A stretch of DNA of 64,000 bases from Prorocentrum cordatum (GCA_963575745.1 CAUYUJ010022052.1:2501-66500); one strand, 5' to 3'; positions 41,736-52,821 are shown, counted from the first letter of the stretch. Made by a program: numbers and translations. The notes: generated from the letters alone by a model not told the origin.

Positions 41736-41839
41736 CGAATTGCTAAACAACAGGGGGTGGGAGGGGCTGAACATCCGATGTTTTTTTGGGGTGACGTGCG
41801 GGGCTGAGCCTCCGATTATTTTTTGTGTCCACGAAATGC

Positions 41840-44062
41840 CTAATCAGGGATGATCGCAAGGCGAACGCAATTGCTGTCTTTACAATGCATGTGCTGCCGG
41901 ATGAACGCTCTGGGCGAAATCCATGCGAACGTGCCAGAAGTACGAAAAACATCCGGGCCGACTCGGTCGAGCAATTCTCCCAGGCCATATATGCTGGGTG
42001 GCTCCAAAGATGTGTAAGTAATCTCGGCACCTGAAACGAACTGAAAAAAAATCATGCTGCCGTCGGGGGCGCTCGCCGAGACGATCATGCCTTGTCTGAC
42101 GGGGCCCCTTTTAAATGCAATTGATTTCGATATTCGAACTCGAATCGGCCTGCGCGGGCCAGGGACGGCGCTGGCCAATTCCATCGCGTCATAAATCGGG
42201 CATATTAAACAATTCTCTTGCAGGCGAGCGCGCGAGAGCCCGTCTTCTAAATCTATGAGGATCCTGCCTAACACACTCTTGGAGTGATGTGACCCTGGGA
42301 TATGGATGCACGTCGTCTTAACTAATATGTTTCTCCTCTCGTTCGAGAAGCACGACGCATTGATTTGGAAACGTCTGAAACATTCGGGCACGTGATACAC
42401 CAGGTGCGTTTTGATCTTCAAACAATTGTGCCCGTAGATGCGCAACATTGCGCGGTGGTGTTCGGTGATCTTGCGTTCTAGCACATCGGCCTGCGAAACT
42501 GCCAAATCACCAGAAGTCAAAATATCACAGATTTCGTTCAAAAGCGACATCATATTGCACTGGTCTACAAGCATGCGCCTAGGCTGCAAAACCATTGTAC
42601 AGAAAATTGCAAGCACAGAAACTGCAGTGAGACATTCAGCGGCGAATGCTTTAACGTGCGTGCCTTCTTTCATGCTGACTCTCTTACAAAAGAAATTGTT
42701 CGGCAGCCTGTGGTTCTGATTCCCGCTGAGCGCGACCGTCTGGAATTCGTCCAATTGCTGAAGAGAGATCCCGCGCTCGGATAGATCTCGGCAGAAGCAC
42801 GCCACGCTGTACTGCGCTGTCCCCCCTGAAGCTACAACGGTATGCATCCAATCCCAGAAACAGCTGGAATACGGTTTGAAATATCTGCGGAGGCCGATAT
42901 CCCAAAGGAGGCTGTCTGGGTCGTAATTTTGTCCGAACATCATTTCTTCCTTCTTGAACGCGCCAGCGCCGAGAATCAATTTCTGCTGGGATCATCGATC
43001 TGCAGTCTCCCACATCGAATAGTCGTCGTGGCGATCGAATTGATGGGGCTCGGCGAATGCATAATGGTGTATGTATGCGTTATCTCTCACACGGTCTGGG
43101 TCCCCATTGAAGATGTTCTTGCACGAGTGGCAACAACTTAGCCCTCCTGCGCCCTTATTCGCTTTCAACTCTTTATGTGCCTTCTCATCTTGGAGAAAAC
43201 ATCGCAGTTCTGATTTGATCAGGAATTTATTGCGGTATCCATCCAATATCCTGAAACCGATCGCGAAATTCAGCGTTGATCCAAAAAAAAATGTGGAGGA
43301 CGTGCCTCCACAAACCAGAATAACCGCCACGTATTTGCTGCATCTCATCGTACCCAATGAACCCTCAAGCCCCGATTGCACCGACAATCCATCCTCCGCC
43401 CGTCAGGGAAAACTTTGGTCTGGGGGGGGGGGGGGAATGACACGTTGCAGTTGGGCTGGGGGGGTGGGAAGAGGACGGATAATCTAAAGTGCATTCGGGC
43501 CCTTGGTGCCTATCGGCAGCCACCCATAGTCGCCGTGTCGAAAGTAATCAGGGAACTCTATGAAGCTGAAATATAAGGCAACGATCTTTGTGGATGAATC
43601 AGGGCGCAGGGCGTTGCCAGGGGTGGTCTCGTCACCCCAGCATATCAAATTCGACGTCCTGCCGCTCAAATGCTCGAACATAAAATGTGCGAAAGCTGCA
43701 TTCGTGTCTGAGAGGTATGCGAGGAGCGCAAATGGATTCGCCATGGTCCACTTGTACTCGGCGCCGTCCTTGCAAGGCAACATTACATCTTGGACAACGC
43801 TGCCATAGAGTTCTGCTTTCAGGCGGGAAATATATGACCCTACATCTCTGCATTCACTATATGCCTCGCCATCGGAGCTCGATAAGATGCGCCGAACTGC
43901 TGCGACGGACGCGGTCAAACCACCTTGCGTCAGCGTCTCAATCAGGCGAGGTTTCTTATGCAGTTGCATGAATTCAAGCCGACACGGCTGTGGACAACCA
44001 GGAACAAATCTCTCCCTTGCTAACTCCGAATAGTTCCCCCTAACTTCTGGTAACTCCGACAT
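41840..44062 (-). pseudogene. CACTA/Tnp2-like transposase of element B, disrupted
   Basis: Three colinear segments align with the transposase of element A. 44,062-43,490 carries ICWGDETTPGNAL (against YMDEVTPGDAL) and W-LPIGT. 43,400-42,995 carries GAGGLSCCHSCKNIF ... FDRHDDYSMW (against ANGWRPCLRCKNVI ... FDRHSDADVW). 42,991-41,840 carries YFKPYSSCFWDWMHT (against IAKPSAMTYDSMHN) and the C-terminal domain. Between segments 1 and 2 a probable intron ends in a 14-C run followed by AG (43,420-43,435), and one more base must be gained or lost near 43,405 to keep frame. Between segments 2 and 3 a TGA at 42,992-42,994 interrupts an otherwise continuous frame. Upstream, 44,020-44,290 is AT-rich with TTATAACTACTTAC. 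As written it cannot make a full-length protein without readthrough. Confidence 0.75.
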
Positions 44063-44290
44063 AACTTCTGCGCCTTTTACGGAAGGGTTATAACTACTTA
44101 CATCGTCCTGCCAAAAAGTTATGTGGGACTTAGTAGATTACGCTAACATGTGTTATATTTGGCACAACTACTTATACACCCTGTGCAATTATGTTGAAGT
44201 TATATTTAGTTTATAATTAAATATCCGATTTGCAACCATAGTAAAGCTGGTTATAAACACAGTTGGCCGATTTATAACATAGTTTATAAA
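44063..44290. other. AT-rich block; candidate end of element B
   Basis: GC falls sharply; repeated GTTATAA, TAACTACTTA and ATTTATAACATAGTTTATAA. Resembles the AT-rich block at 11,610-11,862 beside element A. Confidence 0.45.
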
Positions 44291-44427
44291 CAGCTAATGC
44301 AGAAGATTCACAAAGTATAAGCCTTCCCCGAAACACGCGCAGGGGAAACGTCTCGGACGGCGGGAGGGTTCCGGAGACGTCCCGCCGTTTCCTGAGGAGA
44401 CCTTCTCTTTCTCATCCCTTCCCCCCA

Positions 44428-44560
44428 AAGGAGGAGGAGGAGGAGGAGGAGGAGGAGGAGGAGGAGGAGGAGGAGGAGGAAGAGGAGGAGGAGGAGGAGG
44501 AGGAGGAGGAGGAGCAGCAGGAGCAGGGAGGAGCGGAGGAGCAGGAGGATCAGGAAGTAG
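44428..44560. repeat. (GAG)n tract
   Basis: Over 100 bp of GGA repeats with GCA variants, then GAGCAGGAGCAGG to 44,612. Confidence 0.95.
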
Positions 44561-44835
44561 CAGGAGGAATGACGAGGATCGAGGATGAGTGCAGGAGCAG
44601 GAGCAGGAGCAGGTGGGGAAGGAGACCTTTCTTGTCTCTTCTTCCTCTCCGTCTCTCGCCGGCCGAGGTGGGGGCCGGCTTTTTTGGGGGGCCAGCAGGC
44701 GCCGCTCCCTGGCTCTGGGCCCCGCCCCCCCGCGCCCGCTTGTATCGTTTTTTCTGTCCTGGCGAATCCCGAACCGTGACCGTGCGCCGCTGGGTATGGG
44801 GGGGCGACTGTCGACTCCCAACCCCCTCCGGCGTG

Positions 44836-44993
44836 AAGTCGGGCCTGTCCTTCGACAGGAGGAACCTTCAAAAATAGTCAAAACATAGTACGGGGACGAT
44901 TTTTCGACCACCTTTGCTCATTGCGGGGTCATGTTTGACCATGTCGATTATGTTTGTCCAAAATCCGCCTGATGGGGGACATGCCCGACCTGA
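44836..44993. mobile_element. MITE-like repeat R1, copy 2
   Basis: AAGTCGGGCCTGTCCTTCGA at the left, GGGGGACATGCCCGACCT at the right, core CATAGTACGGGGACGATTTT. Confidence 0.85.
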
Positions 44994-45130
44994 CTCCAGC
45001 GCATCGGTCGCTTCCATTTCCTGGCGTGACTCACCAGCTTCTCCTCCCGGCATCGGCAGCCAGATCCGAGATTGTGGGGCGTGCAATGGGGGGGGATCTA
45101 AATTCTAGGTCTCCCAGATGGGGCCCGGGT

Positions 45131-45342
45131 TAGATGGGGTCGGAGGATCGTGCCGCATCGCCGATACCTAGCAGATTTCGTCTTGATGCGGAGGCCGATG
45201 TTATTCACGCAGACGTCGCCGATGCATCGCCGACGTCGCCGATACATCGCCAGTGCATCGCCGATTCATCGCCGATGCCTCGCCGATGTATCGCCGATGC
45301 GGCGCGATCCTCCGACCTCATCTGCTCCGACCCCATCTAGGA
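45131..45342. mobile_element. Short inverted-repeat element with CATCGCCGAT minisatellite core
   Basis: Left arm AGATGGGGTCGGAGGATCG; right arm ATCCTCCGACCTCATC followed by GCTCCGACCCCATCT. The core is ~12-bp units CATCGCCGAT(A/G)C. A short piece of the same core (GTATCGGCGATGCATCGCC) appears at 60,630. Confidence 0.7.
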
Positions 45343-45679
45343 GGCCTCGAGTGGTGGTGGTTGGGGGGCGATGCATGGGGGGGCAGCGAGGGCTGCTGAA
45401 AAGGGGCCCTGTCGGGTCCCAGAAAAGCCATTTAGGGTACAAAAGGGGGGCCTTCGGGGCCCGAGAAGGGCACCTTTCTCCCCCCCCCTTCAATGTATCG
45501 TTCCCCCATTAACTCACGCCCAACGAGATGAAAACCCGATTCTTGGGAAGAGGTGTTAAGAACAGTCTGCTGGAAGTCTGGGAAGTAGACACGCGTGAGC
45601 GAAGCTCTCGGGACTGGCGTGCTGTCATTTGCTCGCATCCGGTTGGCGGTGCAGTCGAAGCGCTGGCATAAGGACCGCT

Positions 45680-45920
45680 CTGGAGAAGGAGGAGGATGAG
45701 GAGAAGGAGATGGAGGAGGAAGAGGAGGAGGAAAAGGAGGAGGAGGAGAAGGAGGAAAAGGAAAAGGAGGAGGAGGAGGCAGAGGAGGCAGAGGAGGAGG
45801 AGGAGACAGGAGGAGGGAGGAGGAAGGAGGAGGAGGAGGAGGAGGAGGAGGAGGAGGAGAGGAATGGAGGAAGGAGCGAGGAGGAGGAGGAGGAGGAGGA
45901 GGAGGAGGAGGAGGAGGTTG
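45680..45920. repeat. (GAG)n/(GGA)n tract
   Basis: About 240 bp of AGGAGGAG with AAGGAG variants. Long Leu- or Glu-rich frames through it are artefacts. Confidence 0.95.
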
Positions 45921-45999
45921 GAGTCCACTGTCCCTCTGTTATGAGGCCGTTGTATAGGAGAGGGAACAGAGGACAGAGTGTTTACACAGTTTTGAGGAA

Positions 46000-46460
46000 T
46001 TCGTGAATTCAGCATGGGTCCGGCTTGAAGTGCCTCGAAGAAAGCGCGCGCACCCGAATCGCAGACATATGGCTCTATGCGGACCTGGGGCACTTTGCTT
46101 CCCGTCGTCGTCCTCGCCCTTGCTCCGTTCCCCTTCCTGTCTTCCCTCCCCTGGATGGTGTCGAAAGCGTCCGCGGGGTCGGGCGGGGGAGCGCCCCTTC
46201 CCACCTCCCTTATTATTCCTCGTTCCTCTTTGCCTCCCTGCTCCACCGTCCGTCGTCCTACCTCGTCCACCCTCCTTGTTCGAAAAGTGAAGTCCCTGGT
46301 GCCGCGTGCCCGCGTCAGCGGTAAATGCTTTTTCGACACCCGAGCACAGCGGCGCAACCAAACAGAGGGGATTGCCAATGCGAGAGTTCGGGGCGCACCC
46401 AAAATTTGGGCGGCACGGCCGCCGAGCACAGTCGCATCGCTAACATGTAAATTATAAGTG
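46000..46460. other. No gene seen
   Basis: Open frames on both strands without protein character. Confidence 0.35.
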
Positions 46461-46649
46461 CCTGCGGCAAGGTCCGCCCCCCTGCCGGAGCAGTGGTCTA
46501 TATGGCGGCGCGTGGAGCTTTTGACTTGTAAGAGGTCCGTGACGTGTGACATCTCTCGTGTTTTCGGATTGCTGCGCGGCTTTATTTGGTGTCCTTCGAG
46601 GCCTTTTGGGGCGTCTTCGGGCCGTTGGGGGCCGCTTTGGCGCCGCGTT

Positions 46650-47075
46650 ACACCGCGGCCGCCCTGGGCCAGGGAAGCGTGTATTTGCGGTTCTCTCGGG
46701 GGCGCCCTGGGCCGGGGAAGTGCGTATTTGCATTCCCCCCCAGCTGGGCATGTCAACTTCGGTTCTGGGCTGGCAAAGTCGGGGCGCCCTCGAGGTGGCG
46801 AGCGTTTACCTATTCGAAATACACAGATGAACGTGTGATCTGTGTACACAGTTTGTGTCTTCAACTGTGTATTTTCGTGTGTGGGCCCGCTGTTTACACA
46901 GATCGTGGTGTGATCTGTGTACACAGATCTCGTTCCCATCTGTGTATTTGAAGTGTGTCCCTCGCGGGTGGTGTTGAATGGGCGGAAACTTTCGCGTTTC
47001 TCTTCCGGCTGGTCCAGGGGGGCCTCGTGCGCGGTCGAAATACACAGTTCGTGTCTCCAACTGTGAATTTGTTGC
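46650..47075. repeat. Tandem duplication and TGTGTACACA palindrome cluster
   Basis: 46,652-46,738 is a ~55-bp unit repeated (GCCCTGGGCC(A/G)GGGAAG). 46,820-47,070 contains TGTGTACACAG at least twice, and GTGTCTTCAACTGTG with its variant GTGTCTCCAACTGTG. Confidence 0.75.
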
Positions 47076-47149
47076 GGGCCGTTCGCTGGAGTGGTCTCTG
47101 GGCGGGAGTTTCCGCGGGTCTCCCGGCTGGTCCAGGAGGGGGCCGTGGT

Positions 47150-47830
47150 CTGGGCATGCAATGGCGCGGGGTGGGTGGGGAGGGTGGGCTGTGGGAAGGA
47201 AGGGGTTCGATAGGAGGGGTGGCCGAGGGGCCAAGGATGAACGGGACTGGACGAGAGCGGAGGAAATGAGCCCAGGAGGATTTGCATCATCGGTGTCAGC
47301 ATCACGAGGGCGAGGGAGGTGGGGTGGGGGGCAGAAGTTGGGAGCATGATGTGCACGAGGGCGTAGAGGATGGGAGGAGGGCAGGCATGTGGACGATGGG
47401 GGAACGAATCCGGCGCAGGAGGACGACGAGGAACGACGTGAATTGGCACATGGGGGGGGGCAGTGTGGATGAAGGGCATGATGAGGACCGGGGCAATCGG
47501 AGGGGCATGAGGAGGGTGGAGCCGCAGCGAAGGGATATTTGGAAGAGGCGGGGGGTTTGGCATGAGCTCGAGGCGGGCGCCAGCTAACGATTCGCTGAAC
47601 AGAGTTTTGCTTGTCCGTGCACCCCCAGAACACAGCGACTGGTTGCAGAACTTCATGATAAGGGTAATCGTGCGCTTCGTGCTTCCAGGCCACAGGCTCG
47701 AGTCCGCGACGCCCCTTGGCGTCGCGATGATGCCGCCCCGATTTGCCAGACCGCATATGCACAGATACGCAGAATATGTGTTGCAACGTTTGTTTCATGA
47801 CCCTCTCTATACTAACAGACCCACGTTGGA
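47150..47830. other. No gene seen
   Basis: G-rich on the plus strand; open frames look compositional. Confidence 0.35.
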
Positions 47831-47834
47831 ATCC

Positions 47835-48335
47835 AAGGAGGAGGGGGAGGAGGGAGGAGGAGGAGGAGGAGGAGGCGGTGGAGGAGGGGAGGAGGAGGGA
47901 GCGAGGCGGAGGAGGAGGAGGAGGAGGAGGAGGCGGAGGGGAGGAGGAGGATGATGAGGAGAGTAGGAGGAGTAGTGATGCTTGAGGAGGATTCTTGATT
48001 GAAGGATGGTTGATGAGGGAGGAGGAGGAGGAGGGGAGGGGGAGGGGAGGGGGGTTTTTGTTTGTTTTTTGGGGCGGAGGAGGAGGAGGAGGAGGAGGAG
48101 GAGGAGGAGGAGGAGGAGGGAGAGGAGGAGGAGGAGGAGGAGGTGGAGGAGGAGCGAGGAGAGGAAGGAGGGGAGGAGGAGAGGAGGAGGAGAGGAGGAG
48201 GAGGTGGAGGAGAAAGAGGAGGAGAAGCGAGGAGGAAGGGGCGAGATGGAGGAGGAGGGAGGAGGAGAGGAGGCGGAAGGAGATGTTGAGGGAGGAGGAG
48301 GAGGAGGAAGGAGGAGGAGGAGGAGGAGGGCCACT
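47835..48335. repeat. (GAG)n/(GGA)n tracts
   Basis: Two purine blocks (47,835-47,960 and 48,075-48,335) with a short unique piece between. Confidence 0.95.
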
Positions 48336-48455
48336 CTGGGCTCAGGAGGGGCACGTGCCTTCGGTCCGTGTTTTTTTTTTCTGCGCCCAGGACGGGGAGC
48401 CTCGTCGCGGCCGGGGATCGCCGTGGCCGCGAGAGGCCCTTCGGGTCTCTCTGTT

Positions 48456-48682
48456 GGAGCGCTTCTGCACGAACGAGATGGGCACGGAAAGAATGGGTAC
48501 GTGCCCAACAGCAGTCCCTGTTCATTTCGAACAGGACTCGCTGTCCGCGCCGCCGCGGCCGGTGCCCATCAGAGGCAGAAGGCCGCCTGCCCAACAGCGG
48601 CCGCTGTTGGTTCGGGACAACATTTGCTGTTGGGCATTGTACCCATTCTTTACGTGCCCATTTCGGGCGTCCAAAGCGCTCC
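48456..48682. mobile_element. MITE-like element R4 with ~58-bp imperfect inverted ends
   Basis: Left end GGAGCGCTTCTGCACGAACG, then ATGGGCACGGAAAGAATGGG, then TACGTGCCCAACAGCA. The right end gives nearly the same text in reverse complement, with GGAGCGCTTT outermost. The interior includes the palindrome CAACAGCGGCCGCTGTTG. A degenerate relative is at 51,505-51,650. Confidence 0.8.
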
Positions 48683-48739
48683 TTCTGCTGAGGGAGTGAC
48701 ATCCCATCGGGACCTGATCCCTGGCGCTTGCTGCTTCAA

Positions 48740-48945
48740 GCCCCTTGTCGATCGACCCCTTTAAAAAACCGGACCCCCCTCCAAGTGCGACCTAAATTTC
48801 CGGACCACCCTCTTCGACGGGGCGCCTTCATAAATTGGACCCCTAAGTTCCAGTCCAAAGAAAGCGCCCTAATAAACCGGACCCCCCCCCAGAATATAAA
48901 AAGGCGCCTTAAAAAACCGGACCCGGGGGACGATTACTAAGAAAT
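48740..48945. repeat. Short repeat of AAAACCGGACCCCCC phrases
   Basis: Four degenerate units (AAAAAACCGGACCCCCCTCC, AAATTGGACCCC, ATAAACCGGACCCCCCCCC, AAAAAACCGGACCCGGG) spaced 40-60 bp. Confidence 0.75.
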
Positions 48946-48947
48946 TT

Positions 48948-49046
48948 GGAGTAATCGGCCTTGGGCGCTTACTAAACAGCCCTGCCCTGGTCTAATCATT
49001 CTGCGGGTGCGTTTGTGAAGCGGCTTTGCGTGTCGGGGCGATCCTC
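48948..49046. repeat. Dispersed repeat R5, copy 1
   Basis: GGCCTTGGGCGCTTACTAAA ... GGCTTTGCGTGTCGGGGCGATCC. Its relative at 54,697-54,796 reads GGCCCTGGGCGTTTACGAAG ... GGCTTCGCGTGTCGGGGCGATCC. Confidence 0.8.
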
Positions 49047-49354
49047 CTGGGGAGAGAGGTTCTGCCCTCCACTTTCTTGGCAGCGCCATGATTGTGCTCC
49101 ATCTTCTGCTGCACCAGGGCCCCTGCAACCAGACAAGGAGCTGGGGCCGAAGGAGCACAGCTGAACCACCGCAGAGGAACTTCCGGAGCCCCGCGCGGAT
49201 GCCTCGGCTCTGCGCCGGGCCGCGCCCAGTGGCGAGGGTGCCTTCCCCTGCTGCGCTCCTCGTGCCAGGGGAGGGGGGGGGGCTATGGCGCCGATGGCGC
49301 ACAGCCTGTGTCGGCCCTCGCCAGGCCCACTCGACGTGGAAGTCTTCCGCGTCT

Positions 49355-49740
49355 GAGGAGGAGGAGGAGGAGGCAGAGGAGGAGGAGGAGGCAGAGGAGG
49401 AGGAGGAGGAGGAGGAGGAACAGGAGGAGGAGCAGGACGAGGATGAGGAGGAGGAGGAGGCAGAGGATGGAGGAGGAGGGGGAGGAGGAGAGGGAAAAGG
49501 GGAGGAGGAGGATGAGTAGGAGGAGGGAGGAGGGGATGAGGAGTGGGAGGAGAGGAGGAGGAGGAGGAGTGTGGCCGCCCTAGTCTGAGGAGGAGGAGGA
49601 GGAGGAGGGCAGAGAGGAGGAGGAGGAGGAGGCAGAGGAGGAGGAGGAGGATGAGGAGGAGGAGGGAGGAGGAGGAGGAGGAGCAGGTGGATGAGGAGGA
49701 GGAGGAGGAGGAGGAGGAGGAGGAGGAGTGTGGCCGCCCT
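49355..49740. repeat. (GAG)n tracts with GTGTGGCCGCCCTAGT repeated
   Basis: Purine repeats interrupted twice by GAGTGTGGCCGCCCTAGTC (49,567 and 49,728), so a ~160-bp segment is duplicated. Confidence 0.85.
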
Positions 49741-49962
49741 AGTCCCTGCTTCCCCTCGTTGCACGCCGGCCGGTTCGCCTTTCGGTCGCCGCGAATCGCC
49801 ATAGCCGCTGAAGCAGCTTCTCCGCCTCGCTGCTGCTGAGAACAAGCCGTGTCGGCCCTCGCCGCGCCGCCCGTGTCGCATATTGAGGGGCGTCGGCGGA
49901 CGCGCACACGATGGCGCCGACGCACGTTCTGAGGATCACCGAGCCGATGCAAAAAATCAGCG

Positions 49963-50035
49963 GGGAGGAGGAGGAGGTGGAGGAAGAGGAGGAGGAGGAG
50001 GAGGAGGAGGAGGAGGAGGAGGAGGAGCTTCGAAA
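49963..50035. repeat. (GAG)n tract
   Basis: Pure GGA run followed by GAAGCTT-containing palindromes (CTTCGAAAGCTTC, CATGAAGCTTGCGTTCATGAAGC). Confidence 0.9.
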
Positions 50036-50059
50036 GCTTCTTTCATGAAGCTTGCGTTC

Positions 50060-50470
50060 ATGAAGCTTTGTGATGGAGGAGAGTGAGGCAACGGAGAAGG
50101 GCCAGTTGAGACAGAACGGCAGCCTTCCCACCTGGCCCAGACCCGCTCAAAATCAGTCCCTGGACCCCTCCCGGGGTCCATCCTGCCCAGCTTTTCGAAG
50201 CGGAGCCAGCCGTGGCGACGAGAAGCCTCAAGTGAGCGCCACAAGAACGAAGACGGCGGGGAGGGCCGGCGTTCTCTCGCACGGCTGGCCCTCCGAAGAA
50301 AGAGCTCCAGGAAGGAATGGGAAGCAGAGGAGACGAGCCCGTGCCCAGGTGCTCAGCGACTCCATCCGCATCACGGCGCACGCCGCCATCCCGGTGCTGT
50401 CGTTCATCACGGCGCCCTGGGGTGCTGCGCCAATCCTTCGCCCTACAGTGAAGACGCCGACATAATAACA
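50060..50470. other. No gene seen
   Basis: Unique GC-rich DNA; a frame with KRAPGRNGKQRRRARAQVLS is open but has no family support. Confidence 0.3.
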
Positions 50471-50479
50471 ACTAGAAGA

Positions 50480-50715
50480 GGAAGACGAGGAGGAGGAGGC
50501 GGAGGAGGAGGAGGAGGAGGAGGAGGAGGGGGAGGAGGAGGAGGAGGAGGAGGAGGGGGGGGGATGCGGAGGAGGAGGGGAAGAGCAGGCGAAGGAGGAG
50601 GCGGAGGAGATGGAGGAGGAGAGGAGGAGGAGGAGGAGAGGAGGAGGAGGAGATGAGGAGGAGGAGGAGGAGGAGGAGGAGGAGGAGGAGGAGGAGGAGG
50701 AGGGGGAGGAGAAGG
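50480..50715. repeat. (GAG)n tract
   Basis: About 235 bp of GGA repeats. Confidence 0.95.
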
Positions 50716-50927
50716 ACCAGCTTGGGCTCAGGAGGGACCCTGGTCTTGAGGCCGCTCCTCGAAGTCATGACCGACAGGTCGGGGGGGGGCTGCTCGTCGC
50801 GTCGGCTCTCCGGGGCTAGTTAGAGAGGAGCGCCCCCTCCGCGCTCCTGGCCTGGCACCCGGCGGCTGCACGAGGACTGCACGTCCACCCGGGCCTCACA
50901 GGCGGATTTGTTTTGTTGCTCAGTCCC

Positions 50928-51078
50928 CAGACCCCTCGCGCTGTGAAAAAATCACGACGGCAGGTTTTTCGCCATCTTCGGCCCGGGGGGGCCCTCGCCG
51001 GGCCTCGGGACCGCCAGCAACCACCAGGATGAAGAGCCGGTCCCGGGGAATAGGTCGAGGGGGGTCGACGTCACCCAG
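50928..51078. repeat. Dispersed repeat R2, copy 2
   Basis: AAAAAATCACGACGGCAGG, TTTTTCGCCATCTTCGGCC, GGGCCTCGGGACCGCCAGC and AAGAGCCGGTCCCGGGGAA in the same order as in the other copies. Confidence 0.8.
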
Positions 51079-51504
51079 GCCCCGGGCGGATTGCGAAGGC
51101 CTTACGGCCGGTGCCGCCGACCCTGAAGGGGGGGCGAAGACGAAGACGACGACGATGGAAAGATTCAGAAGGGACGACGCCGAAGACAGCGACGACGACG
51201 AAGGCAGCGAAGATGGGAGGAAGGAGGAGGGGGACGGAGGAGGCGAAGGGGAATCGCCGGGGCTCGCCGAGGCCAGAAAGGAGCGCCCCTCCGTGCTCCC
51301 GGCTCGGCGCTTGACGTCTGCACGAGGACTGCACGAGGCATCCAGGCCCCAGGCGGATCTGCTCTGTTGCTGCTCGCTCGGAGGGCCCTCGAGCTGTAGC
51401 TCGCGCTCGACCCCTCCGGGGCAGCTCGCCTCGCCTCGGATCGTCTTCTCTGCTGCTCGGCACCATCGGCGTGCGGTTGCGGGGAAAGTCGGCGCGGAGG
51501 CCGA

Positions 51505-51650
51505 CAGCAGTTCCTGCCCCTTTTCAACAGGACTCGCTGTCGTTGTCGCCGCGGACGTTGCCCGTTTGGGACAGGAGGCCGCCTGCCCAACAGCGGCCGC
51601 TGTCGGTTTGGGGCCACATTTGTTGCTGGGCGTTGTACCCATGTGGCCGA
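51505..51650. repeat. Degenerate relative of R4
   Basis: Shares CAACAGGACTCGCTGTC, CCGCCTGCCCAACAGCGGCC and TTGTACCCAT with 48,520-48,650; inverted ends not preserved. Confidence 0.65.
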
Positions 51651-51659
51651 TTCTGGAAA

Positions 51660-52200
51660 CTCTGCACCCAAAGATGTTGTCATCTCATGGAGGCGTTGTT
51701 TTATTGCTTGCGCCAGCCTTCCGCAGGCGGAGGCGGCCTCGTTTTGCATCCGCCGCCTTTCGCCGACCTTCCGCCGCCTTTCGACGAGGAAGAGAACAAC
51801 TCCTTCGATCCTCGAAGGCAAGGCCCTTTCTAGAACGCCCCATTTGTTCCGTACCCACTTCGAGCGTTCAGAGATGATCCCCGCGGGCCTGGAGAGGACC
51901 CCACGACGCCGAGACAGGCGAGAGAACCGCTGGGATTGAACAGTGATTACTCCGACGGAGGGCCTTCGGAGGCCATGTGATGGAGATCTCCATCAGGAGG
52001 TTCCCAGAGCTCCCAGGAGACCTCTGAAGGTTACCCGCCGGTCGTCGAAAGTATGTATTCTTGGACTCCCAGATCCCAGCCTAGTTTAGCTGCCTTCCTA
52101 CTTCAAGAGTCGAGTGGTTGTCCTTTTTCCTTCCTCTTCAGGGGGCGGGCGGAACCCAACGTACTTCCAACGAGTTCCTCTGGCCAGGGCCACCTTAGGC
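51660..52200. other. No gene seen
   Basis: Includes CTTTCGCCGACCTTCCGCCG short repeats near 51,740 and CTCCATCAGGAGG palindrome near 51,990. Confidence 0.35.
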
Positions 52201-52204
52201 AACG

Positions 52205-52355
52205 CCCTCCTCCTCCCCCTCCTACTCCGCCTGCTCCTCCTCCTCCTCATCCTCCTCTCCCTCCTCCTCGTCCTCGTCCTCCTCCTCCTCGTCCTCCTCC
52301 TCCTCCTCCTCCTCCTCCTCCTCCTCCTCCTCCTCCTCCTCCTCCTCCCCCCCAC
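52205..52355. repeat. (CTC)n tract
   Basis: 150 bp of CTC repeats with TCG variants; could be a polypyrimidine tract for a following exon (see next entry). Confidence 0.9.
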
Positions 52356-52399
52356 GGCGGCGGCGACAGCGACAAAAAAGGCGGCACTGGCGACGACGA

Positions 52400-52821
52400 T
52401 GACGACGGCCATGGTGCCGCCGTTGACGAGAGGACCGACGTCGACGATGACTCAGGACACCACCGCCGAGGCTGCCGAAAACTTCCCCCCCCTCTCTCCT
52501 CTCGGGTCGGACGAGAACGGGGGCTACGACATACGACGTCTGCTACGTGCAGCTTGCTTCGACACAGCCGCCGGGCGCGTTCCGCGACGCCTCTCTGCCA
52601 TCCGAGAGGAGCCCTGTGGCAAGAGAAAGGGAAACGGCGACGAAGAGACTCGTGCAAGTCCGCGGACGCCAGGGGAAGCGAGACGGTCAGGCGCGGGTCA
52701 GCGCGAGCGGTGGGCTGCACCGGAAGCGAAGAGAAGCACGAAGCGAGAAAAGGCAGGGAGGGCGAGAAAAGAAGAGCACGGGGTCCCGACCAGACCCTGC
52801 ATGGCCAGCGCGGGCGTGTGA
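52400..52821 (+). CDS. Doubtful coding stretch
   Basis: After the CTC tract, one frame reads MTQDTTAEAAENFPPLSPLG, then SDENGGYDIRRLLRAACFDT and an Arg/Lys-rich end with a stop at 52,821. Composition is protein-like for ~60 residues. No family, no homologue in the window, and no confirmed start. Confidence 0.2.

Noticed and set aside
42992-42994. Selenocysteine codon
   Set aside because: No conserved Cys or Sec at the aligned place in element A and no reason for a selenoprotein in a transposase; nonsense mutation is simpler.
45509-47656. 715-codon minus-strand frame
   Set aside because: Mostly poly-Leu/Ser text over (GAG)n and Pro/Thr-rich filler; no consistent protein character.
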